Below are positions 25,924-35,290 of a DNA stretch of 64,000 bases, one piece after another (position 1 is the first letter of the stretch; each line of letters starts with the position of its first letter). Source of the stretch: an uncultured Ruegeria sp. GTDB lineage: Bacteria; Pseudomonadota; Alphaproteobacteria; Rhodobacterales; Rhodobacteraceae. Location of the stretch: positions 112,656-176,655 of the forward strand of contig NZ_CANMQQ010000010.1 of the NCBI RefSeq assembly GCF_947500045.1, given 5' to 3'. The notes beneath the pieces were generated by a model. That model ran no database searches. It was not told where the DNA came from and saw only the letters and a program-made list of their open reading frames with translations. The translations under genes were made by a program, and so were the position numbers.

Positions 25924-27129
25924 TTATTCAGCTGCAATGGCGTTGTGTTGAGACAAGGCCGCCATCAAGTCGTCGATCAAGTCGTCCACGGTTTCCAACC
26001 CGACGGAGAGGCGAACGAGGCCTTCCGCAATGCCGTGCTCGGCGCGTTCTTCAGGCGTGTATGTGGAGTGGGTCATGCTCGCGGGGTGTTGGATGAGGCT
26101 TTCCGCATCACCAAGGCTGACCGCTCGTTGAATGAGCTTCAGGCGATTCATCATGGCGATACCGCCTTCCTTGCCACCGACGACCTCAAATGGGATCATG
26201 CCGCCAAAATCCGACATCTGACGGCGTGCAAGATCAGCTTGCGGGAAACTGTCGAGACCCGGGTAGTGCACCATCGCAACCGCGGGATGGTCTTCGAGCA
26301 TTTTCGCGATTTGCATCGCCGACCGACAATGTCGCTCGACCCGCAGTTCGAGCGTTTTCAATCCTCGCAAGAGCAACATTGCGGTGAAAGGGGACATGAC
26401 CGAGCCCGTCATGTCTTTCAATCCTACCAGCCGAACCTGCTTCATGTCTTCGGTGGAGCCCGCGATGAGGCCAGCCACCAGATCTCCATGACCGCCCAGA
26501 TATTTCGTGGCCGAATGCAGAACGATATCCGCGCCATGTTCCATGGGACGTGTCAGTACGGGCGTCGCATAAGTGTTGTCGACGACAACTTTTGCGCCGT
26601 TTGCATGTGCGATCCGAGAAACGGCCTCGATGTCCACAAGACGGTTGTTGGGATTGGCAGGTGTTTCGAAATACACGATCTTGGTGCGGTCCGTGATCGT
26701 GCTCGTCAGGTTTGCGGGGTCGGTAAGATCTACAGGTGTGACCTTGACGTCGAACTTGGTCAGCCCGTGGCTCAGAAAGGCAAAGGTACAGCCATAAAGC
26801 GTTTTGTCGATGATGACTTCATCGCCAGCCTCTACGAAGGTCCAAAAAACGGAAGTAATCGCACCCATGCCGGACGCTGTGGCGAGCCCGGCTTCGCCGC
26901 CTTCCAGGTTTGCGATACGTTCCTCAAGCTGATCGAGTGTCGGGTTTGAGATGCGGCTGTAGAAGTGTCCCTCCTGTTCTCCAGCGAACATCGCACCGCC
27001 AGCTTCAGCAGTGTCAAAAGTGAAGGTGGAGGTCAGATAGACGGGCGGGTTCAATGACCCTTGGTGCTCTGAGGCGTCATACCCGTGATGGATGGCGCGT
27101 GTTGAAAACCCGGCAATGTCTTTCTTCAT
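25924..27129 (-). CDS. mdeA: Methionine gamma-lyase
   Basis: A 401-residue PLP enzyme that splits methionine into methanethiol, 2-oxobutyrate and ammonia. It carries the cysteine considered diagnostic for methionine gamma-lyase (TLYGCTFAFLSHGL, near residue 113) and the PLP lysine in LHSATKYLGGHGDLVAGLI near 207. NRLVDIEAV and VVDNTYATPVLTRP complete the family pattern. The start at 27129 has a strong AGGAGG site; a frame seven codons longer lacks one. It leads a four-gene unit with a second gamma-lyase, osmC and an E1-like gene and is divergent from an Lrp-type regulator, the arrangement of the Pseudomonas mde locus. Confidence 0.87.
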   Translation of the reverse strand: MKKDIAGFSTRAIHHGYDASEHQGSLNPPVYLTSTFTFDTAEAGGAMFAGEQEGHFYSRISNPTLDQLEERIANLEGGEAGLATASGMGAITSVFWTFVEAGDEVIIDKTLYGCTFAFLSHGLTKFDVKVTPVDLTDPANLTSTITDRTKIVYFETPANPNNRLVDIEAVSRIAHANGAKVVVDNTYATPVLTRPMEHGADIVLHSATKYLGGHGDLVAGLIAGSTEDMKQVRLVGLKDMTGSVMSPFTAMLLLRGLKTLELRVERHCRSAMQIAKMLEDHPAVAMVHYPGLDSFPQADLARRQMSDFGGMIPFEVVGGKEGGIAMMNRLKLIQRAVSLGDAESLIQHPASMTHSTYTPEERAEHGIAEGLVRLSVGLETVDDLIDDLMAALSQHNAIAAE

Positions 27130-27221
27130 GAGAACCCCTCCTGATTGCATGGCACTTTAGGATAGATCGGAGGGCATTTGGTTGCTATCTTCACCCTTGT
27201 AGTAATAGAAATTGGAATATA

Positions 27222-27701
27222 ATGCCAAAATCTGTAAAAATTGACGCCACAGATCGCAAGATGATCCGCGCCTTGCAGGAGAACGGGAGAATAACGAATC
27301 TCGATCTGGCAGAAGCGGTCAATCTCTCACCGTCGCCCTGTTTGAGACGACTTAGAAACCTCGAACAGAAAGAGGTCATCAGAGGTTACAGCATCGACGT
27401 GGACTCCGCAGCTTATGGTCTTCCGATCACCATTTTCGTCCGCGTGACATTAGATGGGCATACGGCAAGCGTTGTCGGTCTGTTCGAGGAAGAAATACGC
27501 AACATCCCGGAAGTTCTCGAATGCTACGTCATGACAGGGGCTGCCGACTATCTGTTGCGTGTTGTTGTTTCGGACCTCGAAGACTACGAGCGGTTCGTTC
27601 GGCAGCGCCTGCATAAAATTGGGCACATCAGGTCAATCGACACAAGTTTTGTCTACGGTATTGTGAAGAAAACGCAGGTTTTCCCTGAGCTTGATAGCTA
27701 G
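27222..27701 (+). CDS. mdeR: Lrp/AsnC-family regulator, MdeR-like
   Basis: A 159-residue Lrp-type regulator. The HTH is ATDRKMIRALQENGRITNLDLAEAVNLSPSPCLRRLRNLE, followed by a RAM effector domain with VLECYVMTGAADYLLRV. It diverges from methionine gamma-lyase with 92 bases between. In Pseudomonas, MdeR of this family activates mdeAB in response to methionine, and the same role is likely here. Its stop codon overlaps that of the convergent tetR gene (shared CTAG), so no terminator fits between the two. Confidence 0.85.
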   Translation: MPKSVKIDATDRKMIRALQENGRITNLDLAEAVNLSPSPCLRRLRNLEQKEVIRGYSIDVDSAAYGLPITIFVRVTLDGHTASVVGLFEEEIRNIPEVLECYVMTGAADYLLRVVVSDLEDYERFVRQRLHKIGHIRSIDTSFVYGIVKKTQVFPELDS

Positions 27702-28387
27702 TCTACGGAAGACAAGGGACGGCGCGCCATCCGATCAGCCAGGCTTTCTCGGCGTGGAAACTCGGCTAGCACACACCTTACCTCGTCTGGTGTTGTCAGA
27801 TGTTTCAACCAGTTATCGCCAGTAATGACCTCTGCATAGTACGGGATCTGCATAAGCCGCTTGTCGGGATCTTCTTCAATTCGCATCGTATAGTAGCCGA
27901 TCTGATGATAGTACATCGTGCGCGCTCTTACCAACGCCGACATTGCGTCGTGACCAAATCCTTCGAAAACCCACTGATAAAGCGAAATCCGTTTATAATC
28001 GATAAATCGCAGGGTGCGCGCTGCCAGCTTTGATGTTTTGCTCCACTCCCGAACCGCCACATCAAGAGGGGCATCGAATTGGGGGCTCAGAACCCAGACA
28101 TAGGCCAGTGCCAGATATTGGGCGCGGGGTTCATCGGCTGCCTCTTCAAGTGCTTCAAAAAATGGGTGAACGTTGGTCGCCAACCAATCCTTCAGCAAAG
28201 CGCGATACAAGGCATCTCGGTTTTTGAAGTGCCAATAGAAGCTCCCGGGCGTCACTTTCAGTTTGCGCGCCAGCGGCTCGATTTTAACGGCCGAGATGCC
28301 ACGTTTGACCAACACCTCTCGCGACGCTGAGATCCAGTCCTCTGCGGAAATAGACCCTGCCTTTGGTGCTCTTTTCTTGGCGCTCAA
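27698..28387 (-). CDS. TetR/AcrR-family regulator
   Basis: A 229-residue TetR-type regulator. The N-terminal helices SISAEDWISASREVLVKRGISAVKIEPLARKLKVTPGSFYWHFKNRDAL give the HTH, with the SFYWHFKNRD end. The C-terminal ligand domain is helical and unassigned. It is 28 bases after soxG on the same strand, so it is probably the last gene of the dctPQM-soxBDAG unit and could repress it by feedback. Its stop overlaps that of the convergent Lrp-type gene. Confidence 0.83.
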   Translation of the reverse strand: MSAKKRAPKAGSISAEDWISASREVLVKRGISAVKIEPLARKLKVTPGSFYWHFKNRDALYRALLKDWLATNVHPFFEALEEAADEPRAQYLALAYVWVLSPQFDAPLDVAVREWSKTSKLAARTLRFIDYKRISLYQWVFEGFGHDAMSALVRARTMYYHQIGYYTMRIEEDPDKRLMQIPYYAEVITGDNWLKHLTTPDEVRCVLAEFPRRESLADRMARRPLSSVD

Positions 28388-28415
28388 TTAGGTTTCCAAT
28401 CCATAAAACTTCTGA

Positions 28416-29024
28416 CTAGCTTGCTTTCCTTTGAAAAAGCTCACGTTGGCTGGTTGCGTTAGCTAGGTCTCCGCGGGCTAATACCAAATCTGAGGCACTA
28501 TCCAATGCCGAAACTTGCCGCCTGATCATTTCCCACACGGCTTCCACATGGGCAGCTCTAACATGCATGCGATAGCTCTGAGGTTGATTATGGCGATAGA
28601 GAAGGGTCCCAAACCCGTGCCAGAGCCGTGAAACAGAGGGGGATGGGGCGTCACCCACAAATTCCGTCCCAGTTGCAATCAGTCGCTCCGCATTTGATCC
28701 AGCAAGGGATATCACCGCGTATGCAGCGCTGAAGTCGGAGACGGCTATGTTTCGGTCAACATGCCATCCATCGCTCAAACCCGGCGCGTTCACGACCAAA
28801 AGGCGATCGCGTCTTTGACGCAAGGCATAGGCGTCCCCCACAGCCATTTCGGTTCCACCAGCGGTCGCTGCATCGATGCCGCAGGCCGCAAGGCAGTCGT
28901 TAAGCGCACCACTGATCACGGTTTGCCGTTTCAATGTTACAACGCCGACTTCGATGTTTTCTGCAGTCAAGGCAGGGCGGGCATGACCCAATGCCGGTGA
29001 CCATTTGTGGCGATCATCACGCAT
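28416..29024 (-). CDS. soxG: Sarcosine oxidase gamma subunit
   Basis: A 202-residue protein matching the gamma subunit of heterotetrameric sarcosine oxidase in size and place. Supporting segments are ISLAGSNAERLIATGTE and SRLWHGFGTLLYRHNQPQSYRMHVRAAHVEAVW, a GcvT-like fold. The subunit is needed for assembly of the complex and has no cofactor of its own. ATG 29024 overlaps the soxA stop by eight bases; a frame ten codons longer would intrude further into soxA. It is weakly conserved in sequence as is usual for SoxG, so the gene order carries much of the assignment. Confidence 0.82.
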   Translation of the reverse strand: MRDDRHKWSPALGHARPALTAENIEVGVVTLKRQTVISGALNDCLAACGIDAATAGGTEMAVGDAYALRQRRDRLLVVNAPGLSDGWHVDRNIAVSDFSAAYAVISLAGSNAERLIATGTEFVGDAPSPSVSRLWHGFGTLLYRHNQPQSYRMHVRAAHVEAVWEMIRRQVSALDSASDLVLARGDLANATSQRELFQRKAS

Positions 29025-31812
29025 CGATCCGTGTTCCTTCGATATCAAACGCACAAGAGGACGTTATTGTTGCATGGCGAGAACTGCCCATATGGCAAAT
29101 CTCCACTTTCTCACCCATGGCCGCCAAACCGCCGCTTATCAGGGCAAGTGAAATCGGGCGTTCCAATGCCACACTGTCGTGGCTCGACGTCACGTATCCA
29201 AGCGAACGCCGATCAGGGCCTTGTCCCGTTACGATGTGAGCGCCGACAGGAAGCAAAGGTTCACCACTGTCCACCGAGAGGCCTACCAGCTGCTTACGGT
29301 CTTCTCGGTTGGCATTGTCGGTGTGAAGGCTTCGGTCACCAACAAAGGCAGCCGATTTGCGGAGGCGAGGGGCGCCAAAGCCAAGGTCATGGGGCATTGT
29401 CTCGCCTTCGGTGTCTTTGCCAACGATTATGTAGCCTTTTTCAGCCCGCAAGACGATCAGCGCCTCCGCGCCAACGGGTCCAGCACCGTGCGGCTTTCCA
29501 ACCGCAATAGCCTGCTGCCACAACTTTGAAACTGAACTGTTTGGCACTGAAATCTCGAAACTGGTGTCCCCGGTGAAGCTGACCCGCGCAACACGTGCCT
29601 GAACCCCTTCGAACGCACCAAATTTCAACGCCATGTGCGGGAGATCTTCGAGCGTATCTAAAACGCCAAGTTCTTCGACGATTGCTCGGGACATGGGCCC
29701 GGCTATCGTCACAGTGGACCAGTTCTGAGTGGTGTCGTGGATATGAACGCGATCCGGGTCGAAACTGTCCTGCCGCCAGTGTTCCAGATGCGCCATAACT
29801 GCATCTGCATGTGATGACGAGCATGAGATGATGAAACGCGTGTCGTCCACACAGGCCATAACCCCATCATCAAACACAAGTCCGCCCTCGGTCAGCATGA
29901 ACCCATACCTGATGCGGCCCGGTTTCAGGTTTGACATTGTATTGTAGTAGACGAAGTTCACAAAAGCACGCGCATCGGGGCCGATCACTTCGATTGCACC
30001 GAGGGCCGAGCTATCCATGATCGCAGCCGCTGATCGGGCCATCTGACATTCACGCGTCACGGCGCTTTTTTCATCGTCCTCACCATACCAAGCAGGTCGC
30101 AGCCAGCCACCATATTCTCCAAGCGCGGCTCCAAGAGCACGATGGTCAGGCTCAAGCGTCAATCGTTTGAGCGGCGCAACCTGTGTGTCGCGATGCGCAC
30201 CTCGGTAAGCTTCAAGCGGAATGGGAACAAAAGGCGGGCGGAACGTGGTGGTACCTACTTCCGGGATCTTCTGGCCCTTCAGTGCAGCCATGGCTGCCAG
30301 CCCAGCGACATTGGAGGTCTTTCCCTGATCACCTGCCATGCCCAGGGTGGTATAGCGTTTCAAATGCTCGACCGAGACCATGTTTTCGCGATGGGCCAAC
30401 GCCACATCCTTGAGCGTGACATCGTGTTGGAAATCAATCCACTGACGCCCCTCCGTGTTGTTCGTATCGGGCAGCAGGGGTGGAATGCTATAGATCCGGC
30501 GCTTGGGCGAAGGAGCATTGAGGGCTGCGCTTCTCGCTTCCTCTTCAAGCGCGTCCCTTTCAAATGTTCCGTTCGCGGCGCCGATCACACGCATCCAATC
30601 CGGTCCGGTGGAGGGCACAAATGTCTGTCGACCCTCATCCCAGTCCAACTTCCCGCCTGCATGGCGCCAGAGATGAACCATCGGTGTGAGCCCGGCTGAC
30701 GCCAGGATGGTATCGCATGTGTGGGTGTGTCCGGCGAGTTGCAGACCTTTGATAGTCTGAGACCCGATGGTTTTGGCTGCACCCGACTTCGGATCGAGCA
30801 AGTCCACATTTGCACCAGCGTTTTCCAGTTGCGCAGCCACATTTGCGGCGTCCGGGCGATTTGTCAAAATGGCAATCTGATGCCCTACCAGAACGCCATA
30901 GCGCGCAAGAAACTCGGCGCCCGCATCCAGTGACATTAGACCTGGGCGGTCATTATTAGAAAAGGTGATAGGGCGGTCCACCGCGCCTGTGGCAACGATG
31001 ACATTTTCAGGGCGCAATTTTCGAACGACAGGCGCAACTCCAACCCCACGATCAGTTAAGATCGAAACCGCCTGGTGATCATAGACGCCAATCGCAGTGG
31101 TATTGCTCAGAACACGACCACCGGCATCCTCAATCGCAGATAGCTGTTCATCAACCCAATTAGACGGCGCGTCAGCGGCGTCGTTGGGATAGCGATAAGA
31201 GCTGCCGCCAAATTCGGGATGATCATCGATCATCAGGACCGACTTGCCAGCTTTGGCAGCGGTTCGCGCAGCCATAAGTCCAGCGAGCCCACCGCCTATG
31301 ACAAGTGTTTCACAGTGATCGTGCAGTATGGCCGCTTCAAAGTTGTCCTGGACATCTGTGTTAAGTGTGCCAATTCCGGCCATTCTCCGGATTATCGGTT
31401 CAAACAGGTGCCAGTCTGGCCACATGAATGTTTTGTAGTAGAACCCAGCAGGTAGGAACCTGTGTGCGAAATCCAGCACTCCTTTGAGGTCTCTCTGCGC
31501 CGTCGGCCAGGCATTGACCGAGCGGACCACCAACCCTTCAATCAGTTGAGTTGTGGTCGCCTGACAGTTGGGATAGGTGATGCCGCCAAATTCGATATCG
31601 ACAACCGCGTTCGGGTCGTCAAACCATGCGCCCCAAACACCGCGTGGCCGGTGGTATTTGAAGCTGCGGCCAAAGATGCGAACACCGGACGCTAGCAGCG
31701 CCGACGCGACGGTGTCACCTTGAACGCCATGATACGTTTTGCCATCAAAGCGAAAGCTGAGCGGCTTTGAGCGGTCGATCAACCCGCGCGTTTCGATGCG
31801 ATGCCCGGTCAT
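29017..31812 (-). CDS. soxA: Sarcosine oxidase alpha subunit
   Basis: A 931-residue alpha subunit of heterotetrameric sarcosine oxidase, which demethylates sarcosine to glycine and passes the methyl carbon to tetrahydrofolate while making hydrogen peroxide. The N-terminal 2Fe-2S-like domain (about 15-100) has YHGVQGDTVASALLASGV and SFKYHRPRGVWG. The NAD-binding domain follows (LVIGGGLAGLMAARTAAKAG near residue 170). The C-terminal half, from about 560, is a GcvT-type folate domain ending near EKGYIIVGKDTEGETMPHDLG. The ATG overlaps the soxD stop (ATGA). Slightly shorter than the usual 965-1000 residues, with no missing domain seen. Another N-methyl amino acid is possible as substrate. Confidence 0.9.
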   Translation of the reverse strand: MTGHRIETRGLIDRSKPLSFRFDGKTYHGVQGDTVASALLASGVRIFGRSFKYHRPRGVWGAWFDDPNAVVDIEFGGITYPNCQATTTQLIEGLVVRSVNAWPTAQRDLKGVLDFAHRFLPAGFYYKTFMWPDWHLFEPIIRRMAGIGTLNTDVQDNFEAAILHDHCETLVIGGGLAGLMAARTAAKAGKSVLMIDDHPEFGGSSYRYPNDAADAPSNWVDEQLSAIEDAGGRVLSNTTAIGVYDHQAVSILTDRGVGVAPVVRKLRPENVIVATGAVDRPITFSNNDRPGLMSLDAGAEFLARYGVLVGHQIAILTNRPDAANVAAQLENAGANVDLLDPKSGAAKTIGSQTIKGLQLAGHTHTCDTILASAGLTPMVHLWRHAGGKLDWDEGRQTFVPSTGPDWMRVIGAANGTFERDALEEEARSAALNAPSPKRRIYSIPPLLPDTNNTEGRQWIDFQHDVTLKDVALAHRENMVSVEHLKRYTTLGMAGDQGKTSNVAGLAAMAALKGQKIPEVGTTTFRPPFVPIPLEAYRGAHRDTQVAPLKRLTLEPDHRALGAALGEYGGWLRPAWYGEDDEKSAVTRECQMARSAAAIMDSSALGAIEVIGPDARAFVNFVYYNTMSNLKPGRIRYGFMLTEGGLVFDDGVMACVDDTRFIISCSSSHADAVMAHLEHWRQDSFDPDRVHIHDTTQNWSTVTIAGPMSRAIVEELGVLDTLEDLPHMALKFGAFEGVQARVARVSFTGDTSFEISVPNSSVSKLWQQAIAVGKPHGAGPVGAEALIVLRAEKGYIIVGKDTEGETMPHDLGFGAPRLRKSAAFVGDRSLHTDNANREDRKQLVGLSVDSGEPLLPVGAHIVTGQGPDRRSLGYVTSSHDSVALERPISLALISGGLAAMGEKVEICHMGSSRHATITSSCAFDIEGTRIDA

Positions 31813-32075
31813 GCCACGTCCTTCCGCATTGGCGTTGTATCCAGGACTTCCATCGTGGCGCTGTCGCGCTCCATGACGAAGTATTCCTGACAGGTTGTAT
31901 GAACCCAGATCTCGCAGGTTGGACCCTTAGCGTTTTTACAAAAAAACAGGTAGTTGGCCCACTCTTTGTCGCTGACCTCTTGAGTAGTGTCAGGACGTGT
32001 TTTTCCGGCCTCGCCCGCGAAACGGAACTCTCGTTCGTCGCGAAGACCACAAAATGGACAAGGGAAGCGTTGCAT
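31809..32075 (-). CDS. soxD: Sarcosine oxidase delta subunit
   Basis: An 88-residue zinc-binding delta subunit. FPCPFCGLRDEREFRF at the start and WVHTTCQEYFVMERDSAT near residue 57 carry the cysteine and histidine zinc ligands. NYLFFCKNAKGPTCEIWVH is the usual SoxD midsection. It lies between soxB and soxA in the canonical BDAG order, 14 bases after soxB and overlapping soxA by four. The subunit closes the complex and has no enzymatic activity of its own. Confidence 0.9.
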   Translation of the reverse strand: MQRFPCPFCGLRDEREFRFAGEAGKTRPDTTQEVSDKEWANYLFFCKNAKGPTCEIWVHTTCQEYFVMERDSATMEVLDTTPMRKDVA

Positions 32076-32089
32076 TCATTTCTCTTTCT

Positions 32090-33343
32090 TCAGTGTGCAA
32101 TGCCTGAACCAGCGGCCTCGTCCAGGAGGCGACCGGTGCGAAAACGATCGGGATCGAAGGGGCGGCTGATATCGTGGTGTTGGCCAGTCGCAAGCAAATG
32201 GGCAAATACGTATCCACCACCCGGGATTGCCTTAAACCCACCCGTGCCCCAGCCGCAGTTGATGTAGATACCCTCGGTGCCTGAGGGCCCTATGAGCGGG
32301 GAACTGTCCGGGCTGACATCCACATTGCCCGCCCAGTGGCGAAGCAGTTTGACTTTGGCCAACGCGGGAGCCATCTCGATGATGCCGGACAGGACTGTTT
32401 CTTGCATTGGCGTATTGCCACGTTGGGCATAAGACGGGATACGATCCAACCCTCCGCCAATGACCAGTCCACCCTTGTCGGACTGACTAAAATAGCTGCC
32501 TGTCATTGGCGAGAAGGCGACGGTATCCATCACTGGCTTAATCGCCTCAGTGACAAAGGCCTGAAGGGCATATGAATGGATCGGCAAGCTATACCCGCCC
32601 ATTTCGGCCAGCACCGAGGAGTGGCCGGCAACGGCGACCCCAATTCGGTCAGATCGGATTTTTCCCAGCGTCGTCTCGACACCTTTGCAGACGCCGCCCT
32701 CAATAATAAAGCCGGTGACTTCGCAATTCTGAATGATGTCAACGCCATGCTGATCAGCTGCACGAGCATAGCCCCAAGCCACAGCATCGTGGCGCCCAGT
32801 GCCACCGCGCCCTTGGTAAATGGCCCCATGGATCGGATAACGGGCGTCACTGCGGTAATTCAGGATCGGTGCTTTCTTCTGCACGTCTTTAACGTCAAGA
32901 AGTTCAGCATCAACCCCATTAATTTGCATCGCGTTTACAGTGCGCGAAGCAATCTCCATCTCGGCCTCGGAATGGGTCAAGACCATCATTCCACGCTGCG
33001 AGAACATCACGTTGTAATTGATGTCCCTTGAAAGCTTTTCATACAGCCTGACCGACAGATCATAGAGCTGGGTGCTTTCAGGATAGAAGTAGTTCGACCG
33101 GATCACCGTCGTGTTTCGACCGGTATTGCCGCCGCCCAACCAACCTTTCTCGATCACGGCGACCTTACGCACACCGTGATTTTTGGCCAGATAGTAAGCG
33201 GTCGCCAGACCATGGCCGCCTCCACCAATGATGATCACATCGTAGGCGTCCTGGGGGGCTGGGCTCCGCCAGAGCGGAGCCCAGCCCTTGTGGCCCCGCA
33301 AACCCTCGCGGAAGACCGAAAATGCCGAATAGTGGCGCGACAT
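32090..33343 (-). CDS. soxB: Sarcosine oxidase beta subunit
   Basis: A 417-residue FAD-dependent beta subunit, the catalytic flavoprotein of sarcosine oxidase. The FAD-binding turn VIIIGGGGHGLATAYYLA is near residue 37, followed by VAVIEKGWLGGGNTGRNTTVIRS. The C-terminal part WGTGGFKAIPGGGYVFAHL is also typical. It holds non-covalent FAD and covalent FMN at the interface with SoxA. It starts 18 bases after dctM, so the transporter and the oxidase genes form one operon, which suggests that the TRAP system brings in the oxidase substrate. Confidence 0.92.
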   Translation of the reverse strand: MSRHYSAFSVFREGLRGHKGWAPLWRSPAPQDAYDVIIIGGGGHGLATAYYLAKNHGVRKVAVIEKGWLGGGNTGRNTTVIRSNYFYPESTQLYDLSVRLYEKLSRDINYNVMFSQRGMMVLTHSEAEMEIASRTVNAMQINGVDAELLDVKDVQKKAPILNYRSDARYPIHGAIYQGRGGTGRHDAVAWGYARAADQHGVDIIQNCEVTGFIIEGGVCKGVETTLGKIRSDRIGVAVAGHSSVLAEMGGYSLPIHSYALQAFVTEAIKPVMDTVAFSPMTGSYFSQSDKGGLVIGGGLDRIPSYAQRGNTPMQETVLSGIIEMAPALAKVKLLRHWAGNVDVSPDSSPLIGPSGTEGIYINCGWGTGGFKAIPGGGYVFAHLLATGQHHDISRPFDPDRFRTGRLLDEAAGSGIAH

Positions 33344-33361
33344 TGTGTATCCTTTGTGTTG

Positions 33362-34651
33362 TCAGCCCAGCAGAAGTTCCGGCAGCCACAATGCGATGCC
33401 GGGGATGAATGTCGTCAGAAGCAGGGTCGGCAACCACGCGAAGCCGATGAAGATCATGGTCGGGCCAAGCATCTTCTGCACGGGTGCGTTAGTGACGCGC
33501 GCGCCAAGAAACAGCAAAGGTGCTGTCGGAGGCGTGATGTTTCCCATGCCCAAGTTGACCCCAAGGATCGCAGCAAAGTGGATTGGATCCACGCCGACGC
33601 TTTTTGCAATTGGCAAAAGCAGCGTCGCACTCAGGATTAGGCCGCTGAAATCGTCCATGATCATGCCGATCAAGATCATTGTAAGGTTGATCATCAGCAA
33701 AACCACAATGGGGTTGTCCGAGATCGAAAAGATCAGGTCCTCAGCCATACCGGGAATGTCTTCGAAAATCAGAAACCGGCTGACGATCAGAACCATGAAG
33801 ATCATGACCATGACAACGCCAATGGTGACACCGGATTCTTTCAGCGTATCCAGGAAAATTTTCCACGTCAGGCCTTTGTAGACGAAAAAGCCGATAGGGA
33901 TCGCATAGATCACCGCAACACCTGCCGCTTCGGTTGGGGTCATAATGCCGCCGTAGATGCCGCCCAGAATGATGATCGGCATCATCAACGCCGGGAAAGC
34001 CACCAGGGTTTTGCGACTGAAGGCCAGGATGAGCTGCTCACGCTCTTCAGGTAACACAATGTCGGTCTGCTTACGCATCATGATCAGGTTGATGATCACA
34101 AGAAGCGAGGCGACTATTATTCCAGGCACGACGGTAGCTAAAAAGCACTTGAGAACCGATTGCTGGGTGATCCAGGCATAGATCAACTGCGCCGAGCTTG
34201 GCGGGATCAGAAGACCTAACGGGCTTGCAGCCACCAGAAGCGCTGCCGAAAATCCCTCTGGGTAGTTGGCTTTGCGCAAATGCGGCATCATTACCGAGCC
34301 GATGCAAGTCAGTGTAGCTGCGCCGCTGCCCGAGATTGCACCGAACATCGCACTTGCGACCACGGATGCGCCGGAGAGACCACCCCGGATGCGGCCCAGC
34401 AGCATTTCAGCCAGATCGACAATCGGAGAGGCGATCTTACCGTTCTTCATGATATCGCCCGCAACAATGAAGAGGGGAATCACGAGGATTACGACCGTGT
34501 TCATTTTCCAATGGCCGGTTGGCAAAAAGCCCGACACATCATGGCCGCCGGTATAAGCCAGAAAGATCAGAACGCCGCCAAAGGCGATTGGAACAGCAAC
34601 ACCCGCAAAGAGCAGGGCGCAGATGAGTAATACGGAAATACCGATAATCAT
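33362..34651 (-). CDS. dctM: TRAP transporter large permease DctM
   Basis: A 429-residue large membrane subunit of a TRAP transporter, with about twelve membrane segments. Family signatures include AMFGAISGSGAATLTCIGSVMMPHL near residue 95, GLLIPPSSAQLIYAW near 148 and MGNITPPTAPLLFLG near the end. TRAP systems take up organic acids and zwitterions using the sodium gradient. The ATG overlaps the dctQ stop (TAATG). The unit continues into soxBDAG, which points to sarcosine, dimethylglycine or a similar compound as substrate; that is inference from position. Confidence 0.92.
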   Translation of the reverse strand: MIIGISVLLICALLFAGVAVPIAFGGVLIFLAYTGGHDVSGFLPTGHWKMNTVVILVIPLFIVAGDIMKNGKIASPIVDLAEMLLGRIRGGLSGASVVASAMFGAISGSGAATLTCIGSVMMPHLRKANYPEGFSAALLVAASPLGLLIPPSSAQLIYAWITQQSVLKCFLATVVPGIIVASLLVIINLIMMRKQTDIVLPEEREQLILAFSRKTLVAFPALMMPIIILGGIYGGIMTPTEAAGVAVIYAIPIGFFVYKGLTWKIFLDTLKESGVTIGVVMVMIFMVLIVSRFLIFEDIPGMAEDLIFSISDNPIVVLLMINLTMILIGMIMDDFSGLILSATLLLPIAKSVGVDPIHFAAILGVNLGMGNITPPTAPLLFLGARVTNAPVQKMLGPTMIFIGFAWLPTLLLTTFIPGIALWLPELLLG

Positions 34652-35232
34652 TATGGATGTCCCTTCCCGGGATTGCCGGTAATGCCGCTCTTATCCATCT
34701 GAGCAATCACGCCTGCAGTTCCGAATTTCAGAAGTACGTAGAGGTGGAGCGCGCTGTAAAAAGCCATGAACGAAAACCCGACGAATATCCCGAGCCGTGG
34801 GACAAAGAAGGGAATGCGCAAAGCAATCGTGGTCTGCCACTGCGGATACGAGGCGATCTCATCCCGAAGCATCAGGATCGCCCAATAGACCAGAAAACAG
34901 GTTACAACCAACTCAACCGATGTGATGATGACCTTTCGCCACCAGACGATCGTTGGGTTAGTAAGCCAGCTTTCCAGAATATCAGCTTTGATCTGACTGT
35001 CTTCATATGTGCCAACAGCGCTGCCGAGAAAGAACAGCCAAAAGCACATCGGCATCAGCCACTCTTCATAAGCAAACAGGTCGGTTTTTAAGACGTAGCG
35101 CAGCAACACGACCATAAAGAAGGTCAGCGCCAAGATGAAGGTCGAGAGCATCAGGAAGGCAGATTTTATCTTTATCAGCCGTCTGACGGTTTGCCCCAAT
35201 TTGGGGGGGAGTTGATCGGCAAGTTCTATCAC
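34651..35232 (-). CDS. dctQ: TRAP transporter small permease DctQ
   Basis: A 193-residue small membrane subunit with four membrane segments. YVLKTDLFAYEEWLMPMCFWLFFLGSAVGTYEDSQIKADIL contains the usual E-E-W and GxxxxxxxxxxI features of DctQ, shown here in part by YEEWLMPMCFW near residue 55. It pairs with DctM to form the membrane core. The gene follows dctP after a 58-base gap that holds a 12-bp stem-loop and is fused by overlap to dctM. Confidence 0.88.
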   Translation of the reverse strand: MIELADQLPPKLGQTVRRLIKIKSAFLMLSTFILALTFFMVVLLRYVLKTDLFAYEEWLMPMCFWLFFLGSAVGTYEDSQIKADILESWLTNPTIVWWRKVIITSVELVVTCFLVYWAILMLRDEIASYPQWQTTIALRIPFFVPRLGIFVGFSFMAFYSALHLYVLLKFGTAGVIAQMDKSGITGNPGKGHP

Positions 35233-35251
35233 AGCAACCGCTCCGGGATTG

Positions 35252-35284
35252 GCGAAGTGGGCCGGGGAGAAAGGCCCACTTCGC
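35252..35284 (-). repeat. Intercistronic stem-loop between dctP and dctQ
   Basis: GCGAAGTGGGCC, a 9-base loop and GGCCCACTTCGC form a perfect 12-bp inverted repeat six bases past the dctP stop. There is no T-run, so it is more likely an mRNA-stabilising or attenuating structure that lets the binding protein be made in excess than a full terminator. Confidence 0.7.
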
Positions 35285-35290
35285 TGGGCT

